NCBI GenBank assembly: GCA_964343305.1
Contig: CAYFJO010000023.1
Location: 1 to 53,665 of the forward strand
Direction: 5' to 3'
Origin: CAYFJO01 sp964343305
Lineage (GTDB): Bacteria > Planctomycetota > Planctomycetia > Pirellulales > Pirellulaceae
Length of the DNA: 53,665 bases
How positions within the stretch are numbered: position 1 is the stretch's first letter; every line of letters begins with the position of its first letter. Both the position numbers and the translations under genes were made by a program. Shown piece by piece: positions 27,236 through 35,987 of the stretch. The notes under the pieces are model-generated. The model saw only the letters and a list, made by a program, of their open reading frames with translations. It was not told the DNA's origin and did not search any database.

Positions 27236-29179
27236 CTACCTTCCCGCGGTAAACTCATCTGAACCGAGTGGCAGGGCACCGATGTCTGGCTTTGCAGCGT
27301 CCTTGCCCTTTCTTGAATCGGGCCATTGCGCAGGAAGTGCAACCCCTTTATTGATCGCGGCACTGCCATTTTGTAAACGGTAGTCATTCGCCGCTGACCA
27401 ATCCTCAGCGACCTTCGCAAAACGCGGATCGGCGGCGATTGAGTTCGCTGTTACACCGGGCGGATACGACGCTTTGCTTTGCTCGAACGTGGGCGAGTTG
27501 CGATAGCGATGGAAAAACGTCGCGGCGGATTTTTCCGCGCCGGGACTCCAAAATAGATTCCCGTCGGATTGACCTAACTCGTGGTTGGGCGGCTGAAGTC
27601 CGCCGAGACCGCCGAAGCTGTAATAGATGTTGTTAAACACTGCACGCGGGTGTCCTTCGCGCAAGTGGCCCATCGTACCAAGGTCCGTTCGGCCGCCAAG
27701 CGTGACAAACGTGTTGTGATAGATTGACATTTTGGGCCACGGCGGACTGCCGTGATCTGACATGACTCGCCGTGCCGCGTGCGGTTTGACGTCCGGGTTC
27801 TTTTCGCTGGGCCGGCCGTAGTTCACGCCGCCCCGCAGGTCAAAGATGTTGCGATAGATGTAGATGTCGTCGCGCGTGTCTTCCATGCCGCCGAATGCCA
27901 GCGGGGTCAATGCGCGAGTAAACAGATTCTCGTAGATTTCGATTTTGGCACCTTCTCCCATGTACAAATGCCGCGGGTACATCTGGCTCAGATAGATTCC
28001 GTCGTCTTGGAAAAAGTCGACGACGTTATGATGGAACTTCAGATTGATGCCGCCAAGATACGGCCCGTCGTGGCTGTCCGTAAACTCGCTGTACGCAACT
28101 TCCCAATTGTCGTTCATCGGAAACGCGTAGACCGAAAACTCTCGGCCGGTGTCGGTGATCCACAGCGCGTGGCATGTCAAACGGGCGATGTCTCGTGTTG
28201 GTCGTCCGGGACGTGCTCGCAACGATCCGTCGCCGCGAAACGACCAGGGCGGGGCGTTGCCGTACATCGCCGATCGATAAAAACGAAACGGACCAGTATT
28301 TGCCGTTCGCATGCAGTACGTGCCGCCGCGAATCGTCACATTGTCGAAGTCGACGTCGACGCCATATTCGACGACGGTCGTTTCGTAGCCACCGCCGCGG
28401 ATCACAAGGTCTTGGAATTTGACATGCCTGGCTTGGTCAACGTGCAGCGGAACTGATCGAAACGGCGCGATGACCAGCGGCAATTTGCGGGGATCCGTTT
28501 CGCCCTCGTAATTGTCAAAGTGTTTGAAGTGTGTGTGAGCCAAACGGACGTGAATGCGGCTGGTCTGGCGATCGTAGTAGATTCCTGGTCCGCAGTATTG
28601 CGGCCGTACGTCACCGCCCTCGCCGGGCGCGGTCAACTCGTGTGGAGAACGCAAATCGATCAAGTGCCAGTACGTCTGCAAACCGATGTCGCTGTCGCCG
28701 AACGCTCCGATCACGTCGCGAATGTTTGGATACGACTTCGTCGAGCGATACTCGCCTTTTGCTCCGCCTTCGAATGGCTCCCAAGATGACGCGGCACCCC
28801 TTTGAAAACCCAGCAGGCCGCCGTCGATCACCGCCTGTTCACCGGGAAACGATCGAATCACGATCGGCTTGTCTCTCGTGCCGATGAGGCTGACGTAGAC
28901 GTTTTCAAAATAGGACCCGCCGCGCAGGTAGAGCGTGTTGCCTGCTTTGAGTTGTTTGACCGCGTGGCCCACCGTTCTCCAAGGCGCTGCCTTGGTCCCT
29001 TTGTTGGCATCGCTTCCTTCTGTTGAAACAAAATAAGACGGCCCCGTCGCAAGCGGTCGCTTGGAAGGTGGCGGGTTCGTTCGCGTCGGCCGATGCGAGG
29101 CATACTTGGTCTGCGCGATCAAAGGATTCGCCAAGACAACACCAACCGTTGCAAACGCGAAAGTCAATCTTAGGTTCAT
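27236..29179 (-). CDS. Secreted right-handed beta-helix protein
   Basis: A 647-residue exported protein with signal peptide (MNLRLTFAFATVGVVLANPLIA). The region YFVSTEGSDANKGTKAAPWRT and NTLYLRGGSYFENVYV is the usual opening of parallel beta-helix carbohydrate-active or surface proteins, and later repeats (VKFQDLVIRGGG, VDFDNVTIRGGTY, IEIYENLFTR, IYIYRNIFDLRGG) are PbH1-like coils. Catalytic residues cannot be assigned; polysaccharide lyase or epimerase activity is possible. Its ATG overlaps the stop of the PQQ-propeller gene as ATGA (29176-29179), which fixes the start and shows translational coupling. Confidence 0.75.
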   Translation of the reverse strand: MNLRLTFAFATVGVVLANPLIAQTKYASHRPTRTNPPPSKRPLATGPSYFVSTEGSDANKGTKAAPWRTVGHAVKQLKAGNTLYLRGGSYFENVYVSLIGTRDKPIVIRSFPGEQAVIDGGLLGFQRGAASSWEPFEGGAKGEYRSTKSYPNIRDVIGAFGDSDIGLQTYWHLIDLRSPHELTAPGEGGDVRPQYCGPGIYYDRQTSRIHVRLAHTHFKHFDNYEGETDPRKLPLVIAPFRSVPLHVDQARHVKFQDLVIRGGGYETTVVEYGVDVDFDNVTIRGGTYCMRTANTGPFRFYRSAMYGNAPPWSFRGDGSLRARPGRPTRDIARLTCHALWITDTGREFSVYAFPMNDNWEVAYSEFTDSHDGPYLGGINLKFHHNVVDFFQDDGIYLSQMYPRHLYMGEGAKIEIYENLFTRALTPLAFGGMEDTRDDIYIYRNIFDLRGGVNYGRPSEKNPDVKPHAARRVMSDHGSPPWPKMSIYHNTFVTLGGRTDLGTMGHLREGHPRAVFNNIYYSFGGLGGLQPPNHELGQSDGNLFWSPGAEKSAATFFHRYRNSPTFEQSKASYPPGVTANSIAADPRFAKVAEDWSAANDYRLQNGSAAINKGVALPAQWPDSRKGKDAAKPDIGALPLGSDEFTAGR

Positions 29180-30612
29180 TTTGTGGGTCCCTCGAAGCAA
29201 TAAATATGTGCATTGGTTCGGATGAGAAGTTGACCGCGGGCGATGGCCGGCGTGGCGTAGGTGTCTTCACCAAAGTCGAACGTCGAAAGAACTTCCCAGT
29301 CGCCCTGAGCACGGACGACCGTTAGTTGTCCTTGTTCATTGATTGCGTACAGTTTTCCGTCGGCGACGACCGGTGAACTGTAGTAGTTGCCCGTCGCGGC
29401 GAGTCGCTTCGTTTTGACGGGTTCGCCAGACTTGGCGTTAAGTGACGTCATGATGCCGCCGTCTTTGATCGTGAAGACGTGGCCATTGGCAAACACAGGT
29501 GACGCGATGAAGGGGACAAACTTGGTGAACTCCCAGGCCACGCGATCTTGCGTGACATCGCCGCTGCCGCCGGGTCGGATTGCGATCACGACGTTGCGCG
29601 ACTTGTCAAACAGGCCGCGAAAATATTCCCATTCCATTTTGGTGATCGTGCCGGTCTTGTCGCGATCGACTTGCGAAAAGCGACGGTGGACGGGGCCGTC
29701 TTCGGTCAATTCGTCCCGTTCAATCGTGCCGTTTTTGTTCTTGTCGCGCGTCGGTGCGACGTCGTCGAACGGATCGATCTTAATGCGCGCACCCGGTTCG
29801 CCACCGCCCGCGAAACTGGCTGAAAAAATCGTACCGTTGTCGCTTGCCGCGAGACTTCCACAGGCCGCTCGGGCGATGCCGCGGACTGTCCAAAGTTCCT
29901 TGCCCGTTTCGAAATCGTAGCCAACCACGCGCAGCGTTGCGGCCATCACAATCTGTTTCTTGCCCATCACTTCGACGACAAGCGGCGTACAATAATTGCG
30001 TGGAAACTCGCTGCGGTCGGTTTTCCAAATCGTCTCGCCTGTCCGCTTGTCAATCGCCATCAAAAACGAATCGAGATCGTGGTCCTGGCCCAGGATCACC
30101 CAGTCGTCGACGATCAGCGGCGAGTTGGCCGCGCCAAAGTCGTTGTTGAACGGCCCCATCGCGCGATGCCAAAGCAAACGGCCCGACAGGTCGTAGCAGA
30201 ACAAACCGCACGAACCGAAGAAACTCACGACACGCTCGCCGTCCGTGGCCGGCGTCGGTTGTGCGTGACTGCCGATGCGATGGATCTTTTCCAACTCCTT
30301 GTGCGGAGCAACCGCGATCCAAAGGATTCTGCCGGTGGTCCGCTCCAAACCAATCGTCAGCAGTTGATCATCATCGCGAATCGCCGTCAGAAAAATGCGG
30401 TCGCCAACAACGATCGGCGACGAATGGCCTGGGGGCAGGGCTGCTTTCCAGGCCAAGTTCTTGGCTGGGTCGAGTTGATCCGGTAGTTTTTCCGGCGACA
30501 AAGATCTAGCGGTCCCATCGTTTCCTCGAAACTGTTTCCACGATTCATTGGCTGGCACGTGTTCGGACATAATTGCCATGAGGCAGGAAACGATCCAGAT
30601 TCTTTTCGACAT
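29176..30612 (-). CDS. PQQ-like beta-propeller protein with inserted EF-hand pair
   Basis: A 478-residue exported protein. The N-terminal signal is followed by WKQFRGNDGTARS, the standard start of planctomycete PQQ-repeat proteins, and by propeller blades (ENGRIFLTAIRDDDQLLTIGLERTTGRILW-type strands). Between blades, residues about 270-330 hold two EF-hand calcium loops, DKNKNGTIERDE and DRDKTGTITKME. The ATG at 30612 has AGGAG six bases upstream. It is the first gene of a two-gene operon with the beta-helix protein, and probably acts in the periplasm. No catalytic function is assigned. Confidence 0.8.
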   Translation of the reverse strand: MSKRIWIVSCLMAIMSEHVPANESWKQFRGNDGTARSLSPEKLPDQLDPAKNLAWKAALPPGHSSPIVVGDRIFLTAIRDDDQLLTIGLERTTGRILWIAVAPHKELEKIHRIGSHAQPTPATDGERVVSFFGSCGLFCYDLSGRLLWHRAMGPFNNDFGAANSPLIVDDWVILGQDHDLDSFLMAIDKRTGETIWKTDRSEFPRNYCTPLVVEVMGKKQIVMAATLRVVGYDFETGKELWTVRGIARAACGSLAASDNGTIFSASFAGGGEPGARIKIDPFDDVAPTRDKNKNGTIERDELTEDGPVHRRFSQVDRDKTGTITKMEWEYFRGLFDKSRNVVIAIRPGGSGDVTQDRVAWEFTKFVPFIASPVFANGHVFTIKDGGIMTSLNAKSGEPVKTKRLAATGNYYSSPVVADGKLYAINEQGQLTVVRAQGDWEVLSTFDFGEDTYATPAIARGQLLIRTNAHIYCFEGPTK

Positions 30613-30713
30613 CAAACTCTCCTTGCTATGGTATGACCGTGGCTAGATTTTAAACTTGATTGACGGACCAATGCAAAGAATTACTGCTAAGGACGGGCCG
30701 ATAAGTAATTGTC

Positions 30714-30771
30714 GTAGGATGGATTTCCAATCCGTCCGTTTCGCCGTGGACGGATTGGCAATCCGTCCTAC
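30714..30771. repeat. Double palindromic element, family A copy 2
   Basis: Two adjacent hairpins: GTAGGATGGATT with AATCCGTCC, and GGACGGATTGG with AATCCGTCCTAC, separated by about ten bases. It lies between the divergent PQQ and YceH-like genes, ending about 57 bases before the latter's ATG. Confidence 0.8.
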
Positions 30772-30828
30772 ATGATTCTCGAACGGGTTGATACAATCAC
30801 GTCTGCTGACTCACGGAAAGGAATCAAC

Positions 30829-31590
30829 ATGAGCGACCCAACATCCTCGGAAACTCCAGAGCAACCACCCGAGCCACCGAAATGGCGATCGCTCTCTCCA
30901 CGACAGCGTCGCGTGATCGGCGTATTGGTCGAAAAGGCAAAGACCACGCCCGATGCATATCCAATGACGGTTAACGCGATTCGTACGGGCTGCAATCAGA
31001 AAAGCAATCGCAGCCCGCAAATGAATCTGACCGAGGGCGAAATCGAGGACACGCTGGAAGAATTGCGCGAGATAAAAGCCGTCGGCGAAGTGCAGGGCAG
31101 CGGCCGGGCATTGAAGTACCGCCATTATATGTACGACTGGTTGGGCGTCGACAAGTTCGAAATCGCGGTGATGACGGAGTTGTTGTTGCGCGGCGAACAA
31201 ACGATCGGCGAACTGCGCGGCCGGGCCGCCCGAATGGAACCGATCGCGGGCGTGGCGGAATTGAAACCGATTTTGAAATCGTTGATGGAAAAAAACTTGC
31301 TGAAATCGTTGACGCCCGAAGGCCGCGGCCAAATGGTCACGCACAATCTTTACAAAGATCGCGAGTTGGAGTCGCTCACGGCGCGGTTTGGATCCGTGGC
31401 GGCGGAACTCGAGACAGATGGAGCCGAAGATGCACCGGCACCAAGTGTGGCTGTTCAACAAAGTCCGCCTCCGCCACCGGCTGAACCAACCATTACGGTC
31501 GCACAATTCGAGCAGTTGCAAAACGAAGTTGCGGAGTTGAGAAGCGAGGTCGAGCAACTGACCGGGCGATTGGATGAGTTGATGAGCTAG
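30829..31590 (+). CDS. DUF480 (YceH-like) protein
   Basis: A 253-residue cytosolic protein of the YceH/DUF480 family, which has two winged-helix domains. The hallmark segments are RRVIGVLVEKAKTTPDAYPMTVNAI, QKSNRSPQMNLTE and ELLLRGEQTIGELRGRAARM. The last 60 residues are a Pro-rich linker and a coiled coil (QFEQLQNEVAELRSEVEQL) that carries a typical Zn-free tail. The ATG at 30829 is preferred because the frame upstream overlaps the palindromic repeat and GGAAAGG lies before it. Function of the family is unsettled; a transcription-related role is inferred from the fold. Confidence 0.85.
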   Translation: MSDPTSSETPEQPPEPPKWRSLSPRQRRVIGVLVEKAKTTPDAYPMTVNAIRTGCNQKSNRSPQMNLTEGEIEDTLEELREIKAVGEVQGSGRALKYRHYMYDWLGVDKFEIAVMTELLLRGEQTIGELRGRAARMEPIAGVAELKPILKSLMEKNLLKSLTPEGRGQMVTHNLYKDRELESLTARFGSVAAELETDGAEDAPAPSVAVQQSPPPPPAEPTITVAQFEQLQNEVAELRSEVEQLTGRLDELMS

Positions 31591-31768
31591 CGCTCGGTCC
31601 ACTTCCAGCCGATCCAGAATGTTGATTGTAATGCACCGCGGACTTGACAAACTACGCTGTGAGAAATCCCGGCACGTTGGTTGCAAAACTGCCTTTCGCC
31701 TTTCAGAATAGGTGGATCGGAATTCGATTCAAACCTACAGATATCATTATTCAACGAAGGAACCCAAC

Positions 31769-32758
31769 ATGAAGAAACGCATCGCCGCGTTGTTTTGTAT
31801 CTTGACCGCTATTGCCTGCGCCTCTTACGCCAAGGGACCGAAGGTCACCGATCCCGCAAAGGCCGACGCCGATTTCAAGATTCAAGGCGAATACTCTGGC
31901 GAATTATCCACCGGCGACGAGAAGGTCAAGTTTGGCGTCCAAGTGATTGCGTTGGGCGGCGGCGAATTTCAATGTGTCGGTTACCATGGCGGATTGCCGG
32001 GCGATGGCTGGAATGGCGAAAGCAAAGTTGTCGTGAAGGCCAAGAAGTCAGAGGATGGCAGCGTGACGTTTATGGACAAGCACGGAACCGGCGTGATCAA
32101 AGACGGCAAGATGAGCGTCGATCTGGGGAGCGATGGATCGGTCAATGGCAGTTTGGATCGCATTCAGCGCAAGAGTCCGACGCTGGGCCAGATGCCGCCT
32201 CAAGGTGCGGTCGTTTTGTACGGCGGACCGGATGACGTCGACAAGTGGAAGGGCGGCAAGGCGAGCGAAGACGGACACCTGATGCAAGGCACGACCAGCA
32301 AGCAAACGTTTGGCAGCCACAAGATTCACATCGAATTCCGCATCCCTTATCAGCCGGAAGATCGCGGCCAGGGCCGCGGCAACAGTGGCATCTATGTCCA
32401 GGGCCGCTTCGAAGTGCAAATGTTGGACTCCTTCGGCCTCGAAGGCAAAAACAACGAGTGTGGCGGGATTTATTCGGTGAAGGACTCGGACGTCAACATG
32501 TGTCTGCCGCCGTTGTCGTGGCAAACGTACGACATCGACTACACGGCTGCGAAATTCGAAAACGGCAAACTGGTCGAGAATCCTCGCATGACGGTTTCGC
32601 ACAACGGCGTGGTGGTACACGAAGACGTAGAACTGCCTGGCGAGCGATCGACGACGGCGGCTCCTTCGAAACCGGGCCCTGATCCTGGTCCCGTGTATGT
32701 GCAAAACCACGGATGTCCCGTTCGCTATCGCAATATCTGGGTCGTGGAGACAAAGTGA
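31769..32758 (+). CDS. DUF1080 (3-keto-disaccharide hydrolase-like) protein
   Basis: A 329-residue exported protein with signal peptide (MKKRIAALFCILTAIACASYA). The C-terminal half (about 145-325) is a concanavalin-like DUF1080 domain with FGSHKIHIEFRIPY, GNSGIYVQGRFEVQMLDS and WQTYDIDY. DUF1080 enzymes include 3-keto-glycoside hydrolases, and many are of unknown activity. The N-terminal half (residues 25-140) is a separate beta domain. The ATG at 31769 follows a GAAGG site. A strong hairpin occurs downstream of the stop. Confidence 0.8.
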   Translation: MKKRIAALFCILTAIACASYAKGPKVTDPAKADADFKIQGEYSGELSTGDEKVKFGVQVIALGGGEFQCVGYHGGLPGDGWNGESKVVVKAKKSEDGSVTFMDKHGTGVIKDGKMSVDLGSDGSVNGSLDRIQRKSPTLGQMPPQGAVVLYGGPDDVDKWKGGKASEDGHLMQGTTSKQTFGSHKIHIEFRIPYQPEDRGQGRGNSGIYVQGRFEVQMLDSFGLEGKNNECGGIYSVKDSDVNMCLPPLSWQTYDIDYTAAKFENGKLVENPRMTVSHNGVVVHEDVELPGERSTTAAPSKPGPDPGPVYVQNHGCPVRYRNIWVVETK

Positions 32759-32765
32759 TTCGACG

Positions 32766-32828
32766 TTGCACAGACTTCCGAAGTTTTCTTAAACTTCGGA
32801 AGTCTCGTCGGAACACGACGTTGTGCAA
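32766..32828. repeat. Long perfect hairpin with outer inverted box
   Basis: Arms AGACTTCCGAAGTTT (32772-32786) and AAACTTCGGAAGTCT (32791-32805) pair perfectly over 15 bp with a 4-base loop. Outer boxes TTGCACA (32766-32772) and TGTGCAA (32822-32828) are also inverted. No T-run follows, so it is a possible dispersed palindrome or a stem that ends the DUF1080 transcript. Confidence 0.75.
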
Positions 32829-32896
32829 TTAACCATTCCCAACTATGCTGGCTGGTGTCTCGGTAGTCAGAACAAACTCGTAACAGGAGCTGTTTG

Positions 32897-33457
32897 ATGT
32901 CTTTGAATTCGAATCCCAACGACTCACAAAACTCCGATTGGTTGAGACCATTATTCTTGGTCGGCATCGTGATCATCGCGGCCATGACGCGATTGATTCC
33001 TCATCCGCACAACGTGACGCCGTTGGCGGCGATTGCGTTGTTCGGCGGCGCTTATTTTAGCAACCGCGCGATCGTCTTTGCCGTCCCGCTACTGGCCATG
33101 TTGTTGAGTGACTACGTGATTGGATTCTATCCAGCGATGGGTTTTATTTACGTCAGCCTGGCGCTGATTGCATGTCTGGGGATGTTGCTGCACGGTCGAC
33201 GCAGCGCACCGTGGGTCGCTGGCGCTTCGATCGTCGGGTCCGTCCTGTTTTTTGTGATCAGCAACTTTGGCTATTGGATGATGATGGGGACGTATACCAT
33301 GGATTTCGCAGGACTGGTGACATGCTACGTTGCTGCGATTCCGTTCTTTTGGAATACGCTGGCAGGCGATCTAGTTTTTGTGTCGATGATGTTCGGCGGT
33401 TATCAAATCGCGACTCGGTTCGTGCCGGTGTTGCGAATGAAAGGCGCGGTGGCATGA
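32897..33457 (+). CDS. DUF6580 family membrane protein, possible transporter component
   Basis: A 186-residue membrane protein with about five helices. The opening LFLVGIVIIAAMTRLIPHPHNVTPLAAIALFGGAYF is typical of DUF6580 putative transport proteins, which resemble ECF substrate-binding subunits. The ATG at 32897 has AGGAG at 32885-32889, seven bases upstream; the TTG at 32894 is not favoured. It is convergent with the BtuB-like receptor gene 100 bp away, which is under a cobalamin riboswitch, so a role in cobalamin or related uptake is suggested by context only. Confidence 0.75.
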   Translation: MSLNSNPNDSQNSDWLRPLFLVGIVIIAAMTRLIPHPHNVTPLAAIALFGGAYFSNRAIVFAVPLLAMLLSDYVIGFYPAMGFIYVSLALIACLGMLLHGRRSAPWVAGASIVGSVLFFVISNFGYWMMMGTYTMDFAGLVTCYVAAIPFFWNTLAGDLVFVSMMFGGYQIATRFVPVLRMKGAVA

Positions 33458-33463
33458 AATTCA

Positions 33464-33513
33464 TGTAGGACGGTTTTCCAAACCGTCCAAGACGGATTAA
33501 AAATCCATCCTAC
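33464..33513. repeat. Palindromic element, family A copy 3
   Basis: TGTAGGACGG with CCGTCC and GACGGATT with AATCCATCCTAC form two hairpins in the gap between the convergent DUF6580 and BtuB-like genes. A further half-element GCAATCCGTCTTACAG lies at 33541-33556. Confidence 0.75.
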
Positions 33514-33560
33514 TTTTTGGTTGCGGCTTCGTCACGTTAGGCAATCCGTCTTACAGTTGA

Positions 33561-35576
33561 TCACCAAAGCCGCACTCGGGCTCCGCCGTAGAACGATGTG
33601 CCGGGCACGTTGAAGCTGAACACTTCTTCATAGTTCTCGCCGAACAAATTGTCGACGCGGGCAAACAACTCCCAATTGTCGTTCAGCCGGCAGTTGGCCG
33701 ACATGTTGACGGTGATGTAGTCGTCCAATCGCGTACGTGCAAAGGCAGCGTCGAAGTCGATGCGGCTGCCGACGTACAGCATGTAGAGATTGAAATTCGC
33801 GCGGCGATCCCAGCAGTAATGATGCAGGCCAAGTGTCGCCTTGTCGCGCGGTCGGCGAACAAGATCCAAATTTGTGGCCAAGTCCTTGGTTCGAGTGTGG
33901 GTGTACGACGCCGTCATTTGCGTGTTTCCCAACAGCCACATTTCCAGCATGAGTTCGACGCCGGAACTTCGAGCCGCCGCGACATTTTGATTCATGCCAC
34001 CGGGAAATCCGCCCGTGAAGACGATCAAGTTTTGAAAGTCGTTGCGAAAATACGTGGCGTCCACGATAAACAGCCCGCTGAACAACTGCTGCCGCATGCC
34101 GACGTCCCACCCTTTGCTGAACTCCGGCGCGAGTGCCGGATTGCCGCCGAAACCAAACTTTTGAAACAACGCCGGTGCACGGAATCCGCGGCCCAGCGTC
34201 CCGTGAAAGGCCGTGCCCGTCTCCCAAATGTCGATCAATTGGGTGAATCGATAGGTCTGTGCGTCCCCGGCCGTACTATGTTCGTCCCAACGCACACCGA
34301 TGGTGCTGAACGAGCGATCGTACAGATTGAACTGGTCTTGGACGTAGGTGCCGACCAGATGTTGTTTCACTGTCGGCTGGACGGTGGATGACCCGTCTTC
34401 CGCGTAATAGTCGGCCCCTACGCTCAACGTGTTGTTTTGAGTCAGCAATAAATTGGCCTGATAATCAACCTGTCGGCTTTGGCCGTGAAAGCGCGGCGTA
34501 AAGCCCAGCACGTCGACTAGCGTCGAGTCGTTGAAATTGAAACCGACCTTCTGTTCGACCAAGCCGTCGAGACAGAGCATTTGCAACTGTACGCGTTGAT
34601 AGAATTGGTTGCGATGATTGTCTCGGTTCAGGGCATCAGCGAGAAACCCGTCGATGTCGGTGTCGGCATCGATGTAGCGGAATACATAATCGACGTTGAT
34701 GTTCTCAGTCACATTGATGCCAAACCGACCAGACATCGTCGCGTTTTGATAGAGGTCGTTTTCCGTCCCGCCAAATCGGCGATGGACGGCCGAGAACCCG
34801 GCGGTTTCGAAATACGAACCGGTGAACGAATAATAAACGCGATCCGTCCCGCCGCTGACGTTGATCTGTTCTTGATGCGTCCCGTAACTGCCGCCCATAA
34901 AGCTCGAGCGAGCCGCCAAGGGACCTTGGCCACGTTTGGTGATGATGTTGATCACGCCGCCCAGCGCGTCCGAGCCGTGCACCATGCTTTGCGGACCACG
35001 CAAAACTTCGATTCGCTCAATGTTGTCGACCGTCAAGGACGAAAAATCATACGCTCTTGTCGGATTGCTGGGATCGTTCAACGCCACGCCGTCAATCATG
35101 ATTTTTGTGTGTTCCGAATTGGCACCGCGCATGAAGACCGACGTCACGCGGCCTGGTCCGCCGGATTGCACTACGTCGACGCCGACCGTGCGACGCAAGA
35201 CTTCGTTGACGGTGGTTTGGCCGGACTGTTGAATTTGTTCCCCAGTGATGACCGTCACCGCGGTTGCGTTGGCACCGGCCGCGGTCGCTCGGCGGTTGGG
35301 CGTAAATACGCTGTCGTCGCCCAGCGCACGGGATGGAAAGGCGTTTGCCTGCCCTTCGACCGTCGTCCGCGGAAGTACTGGGGTGACGCGTTCATTGTCA
35401 TCGTCAGTGTCGTCATCGTCAGCATCGTCATCGTCAGCATTGTCATCGTCTTCAGTCGGCTGGGCGAATCGAACGACATGATCTGGCTGAGAGATTTGTG
35501 CGACGAGATGCGGTGGCACGACCAGCACAAATCCTGTCGCAAGAAGAATGGCGGGCCAAATGAATTGAAGGTGCAT
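33561..35576 (-). CDS. btuB: TonB-dependent receptor, BtuB-type cobalamin importer
   Basis: A 671-residue outer-membrane receptor that imports a large ligand using TonB energy. After the signal peptide comes an Asp-rich acidic stretch (residues about 42-62), then a TonB box-like region and the plug domain (TAVTVITGEQIQQSGQTTVNEVLRRTVGVD, GPQSMVHGSDALGGVINIITKRG), and a beta-barrel ending in the terminal phenylalanine-type strand GARVRLW. An upstream cobalamin riboswitch on the same strand identifies the likely ligand as cobalamin. The gene is convergent with DUF6580. Confidence 0.9.
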   Translation of the reverse strand: MHLQFIWPAILLATGFVLVVPPHLVAQISQPDHVVRFAQPTEDDDNADDDDADDDDTDDDNERVTPVLPRTTVEGQANAFPSRALGDDSVFTPNRRATAAGANATAVTVITGEQIQQSGQTTVNEVLRRTVGVDVVQSGGPGRVTSVFMRGANSEHTKIMIDGVALNDPSNPTRAYDFSSLTVDNIERIEVLRGPQSMVHGSDALGGVINIITKRGQGPLAARSSFMGGSYGTHQEQINVSGGTDRVYYSFTGSYFETAGFSAVHRRFGGTENDLYQNATMSGRFGINVTENINVDYVFRYIDADTDIDGFLADALNRDNHRNQFYQRVQLQMLCLDGLVEQKVGFNFNDSTLVDVLGFTPRFHGQSRQVDYQANLLLTQNNTLSVGADYYAEDGSSTVQPTVKQHLVGTYVQDQFNLYDRSFSTIGVRWDEHSTAGDAQTYRFTQLIDIWETGTAFHGTLGRGFRAPALFQKFGFGGNPALAPEFSKGWDVGMRQQLFSGLFIVDATYFRNDFQNLIVFTGGFPGGMNQNVAAARSSGVELMLEMWLLGNTQMTASYTHTRTKDLATNLDLVRRPRDKATLGLHHYCWDRRANFNLYMLYVGSRIDFDAAFARTRLDDYITVNMSANCRLNDNWELFARVDNLFGENYEEVFSFNVPGTSFYGGARVRLW

Positions 35577-35620
35577 GAGGAGTCCGTCCCTTGATGCGAG
35601 GAATCTAAATTGATTTCATT

Positions 35621-35795
35621 TTGGACCAGATATCCTGGCTTGGGGTCATCCTGATCGCTTGCCTTCCCAGTCGCGTCGTGAAACTACCAGTGGCTTGGTC
35701 CAGCAATCCGTCACCCTTACAGTCGCGCATACGGCGGGAGCTTTGCACTCCACTTCCCTGAAATCCAAATGACACACTCTTGTCATCGGAATCGT
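35621..35795 (-). promoter_or_regulatory. Cobalamin riboswitch
   Basis: Read on the minus strand from about 35795 to 35621, the segment shows the conserved cobalamin aptamer order: GTGGAGTGCAAAGCTCCCGC, CGACTGTAAGGGTGACGG, GCCACTG (rc near 35689-35695), CTGGGAAGG, a GACCCCA segment, and AGCCAGGATATCTGG (close to the consensus AGCCAGGAGACCTGCC). It ends about 45 bases before the ATG of the TonB receptor, the expected position. It should repress the receptor when cobalamin is plentiful. The first strand of the outer helix is only approximately placed. Confidence 0.9.
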
Positions 35796-35987
35796 TTTTT
35801 CTAATAGACATTAGCATCCGCAACTTGTGGAAAAGGAGCGTCTTGTGAGATGCACCAATGATGCGATCTGGACAGGTGGATTGCTCTGTAAGTCCAACGA
35901 CTTTAAGCTGTACATGAATCACGTCCCGCCACCATTCCCCCATTCCGAATGATCCGGCCAGCCCGCCGATCATGACCGCTAAATCCA

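Noticed and set aside
27779..28456. Plus-strand frame of 225 codons within the beta-helix gene
   Set aside because: Antisense of conserved beta-helix coils.
34581..35594. Plus-strand frame of 337 codons within the TonB receptor
   Set aside because: Antisense of the receptor; the minus-strand protein has clear plug and barrel motifs and an upstream riboswitch.
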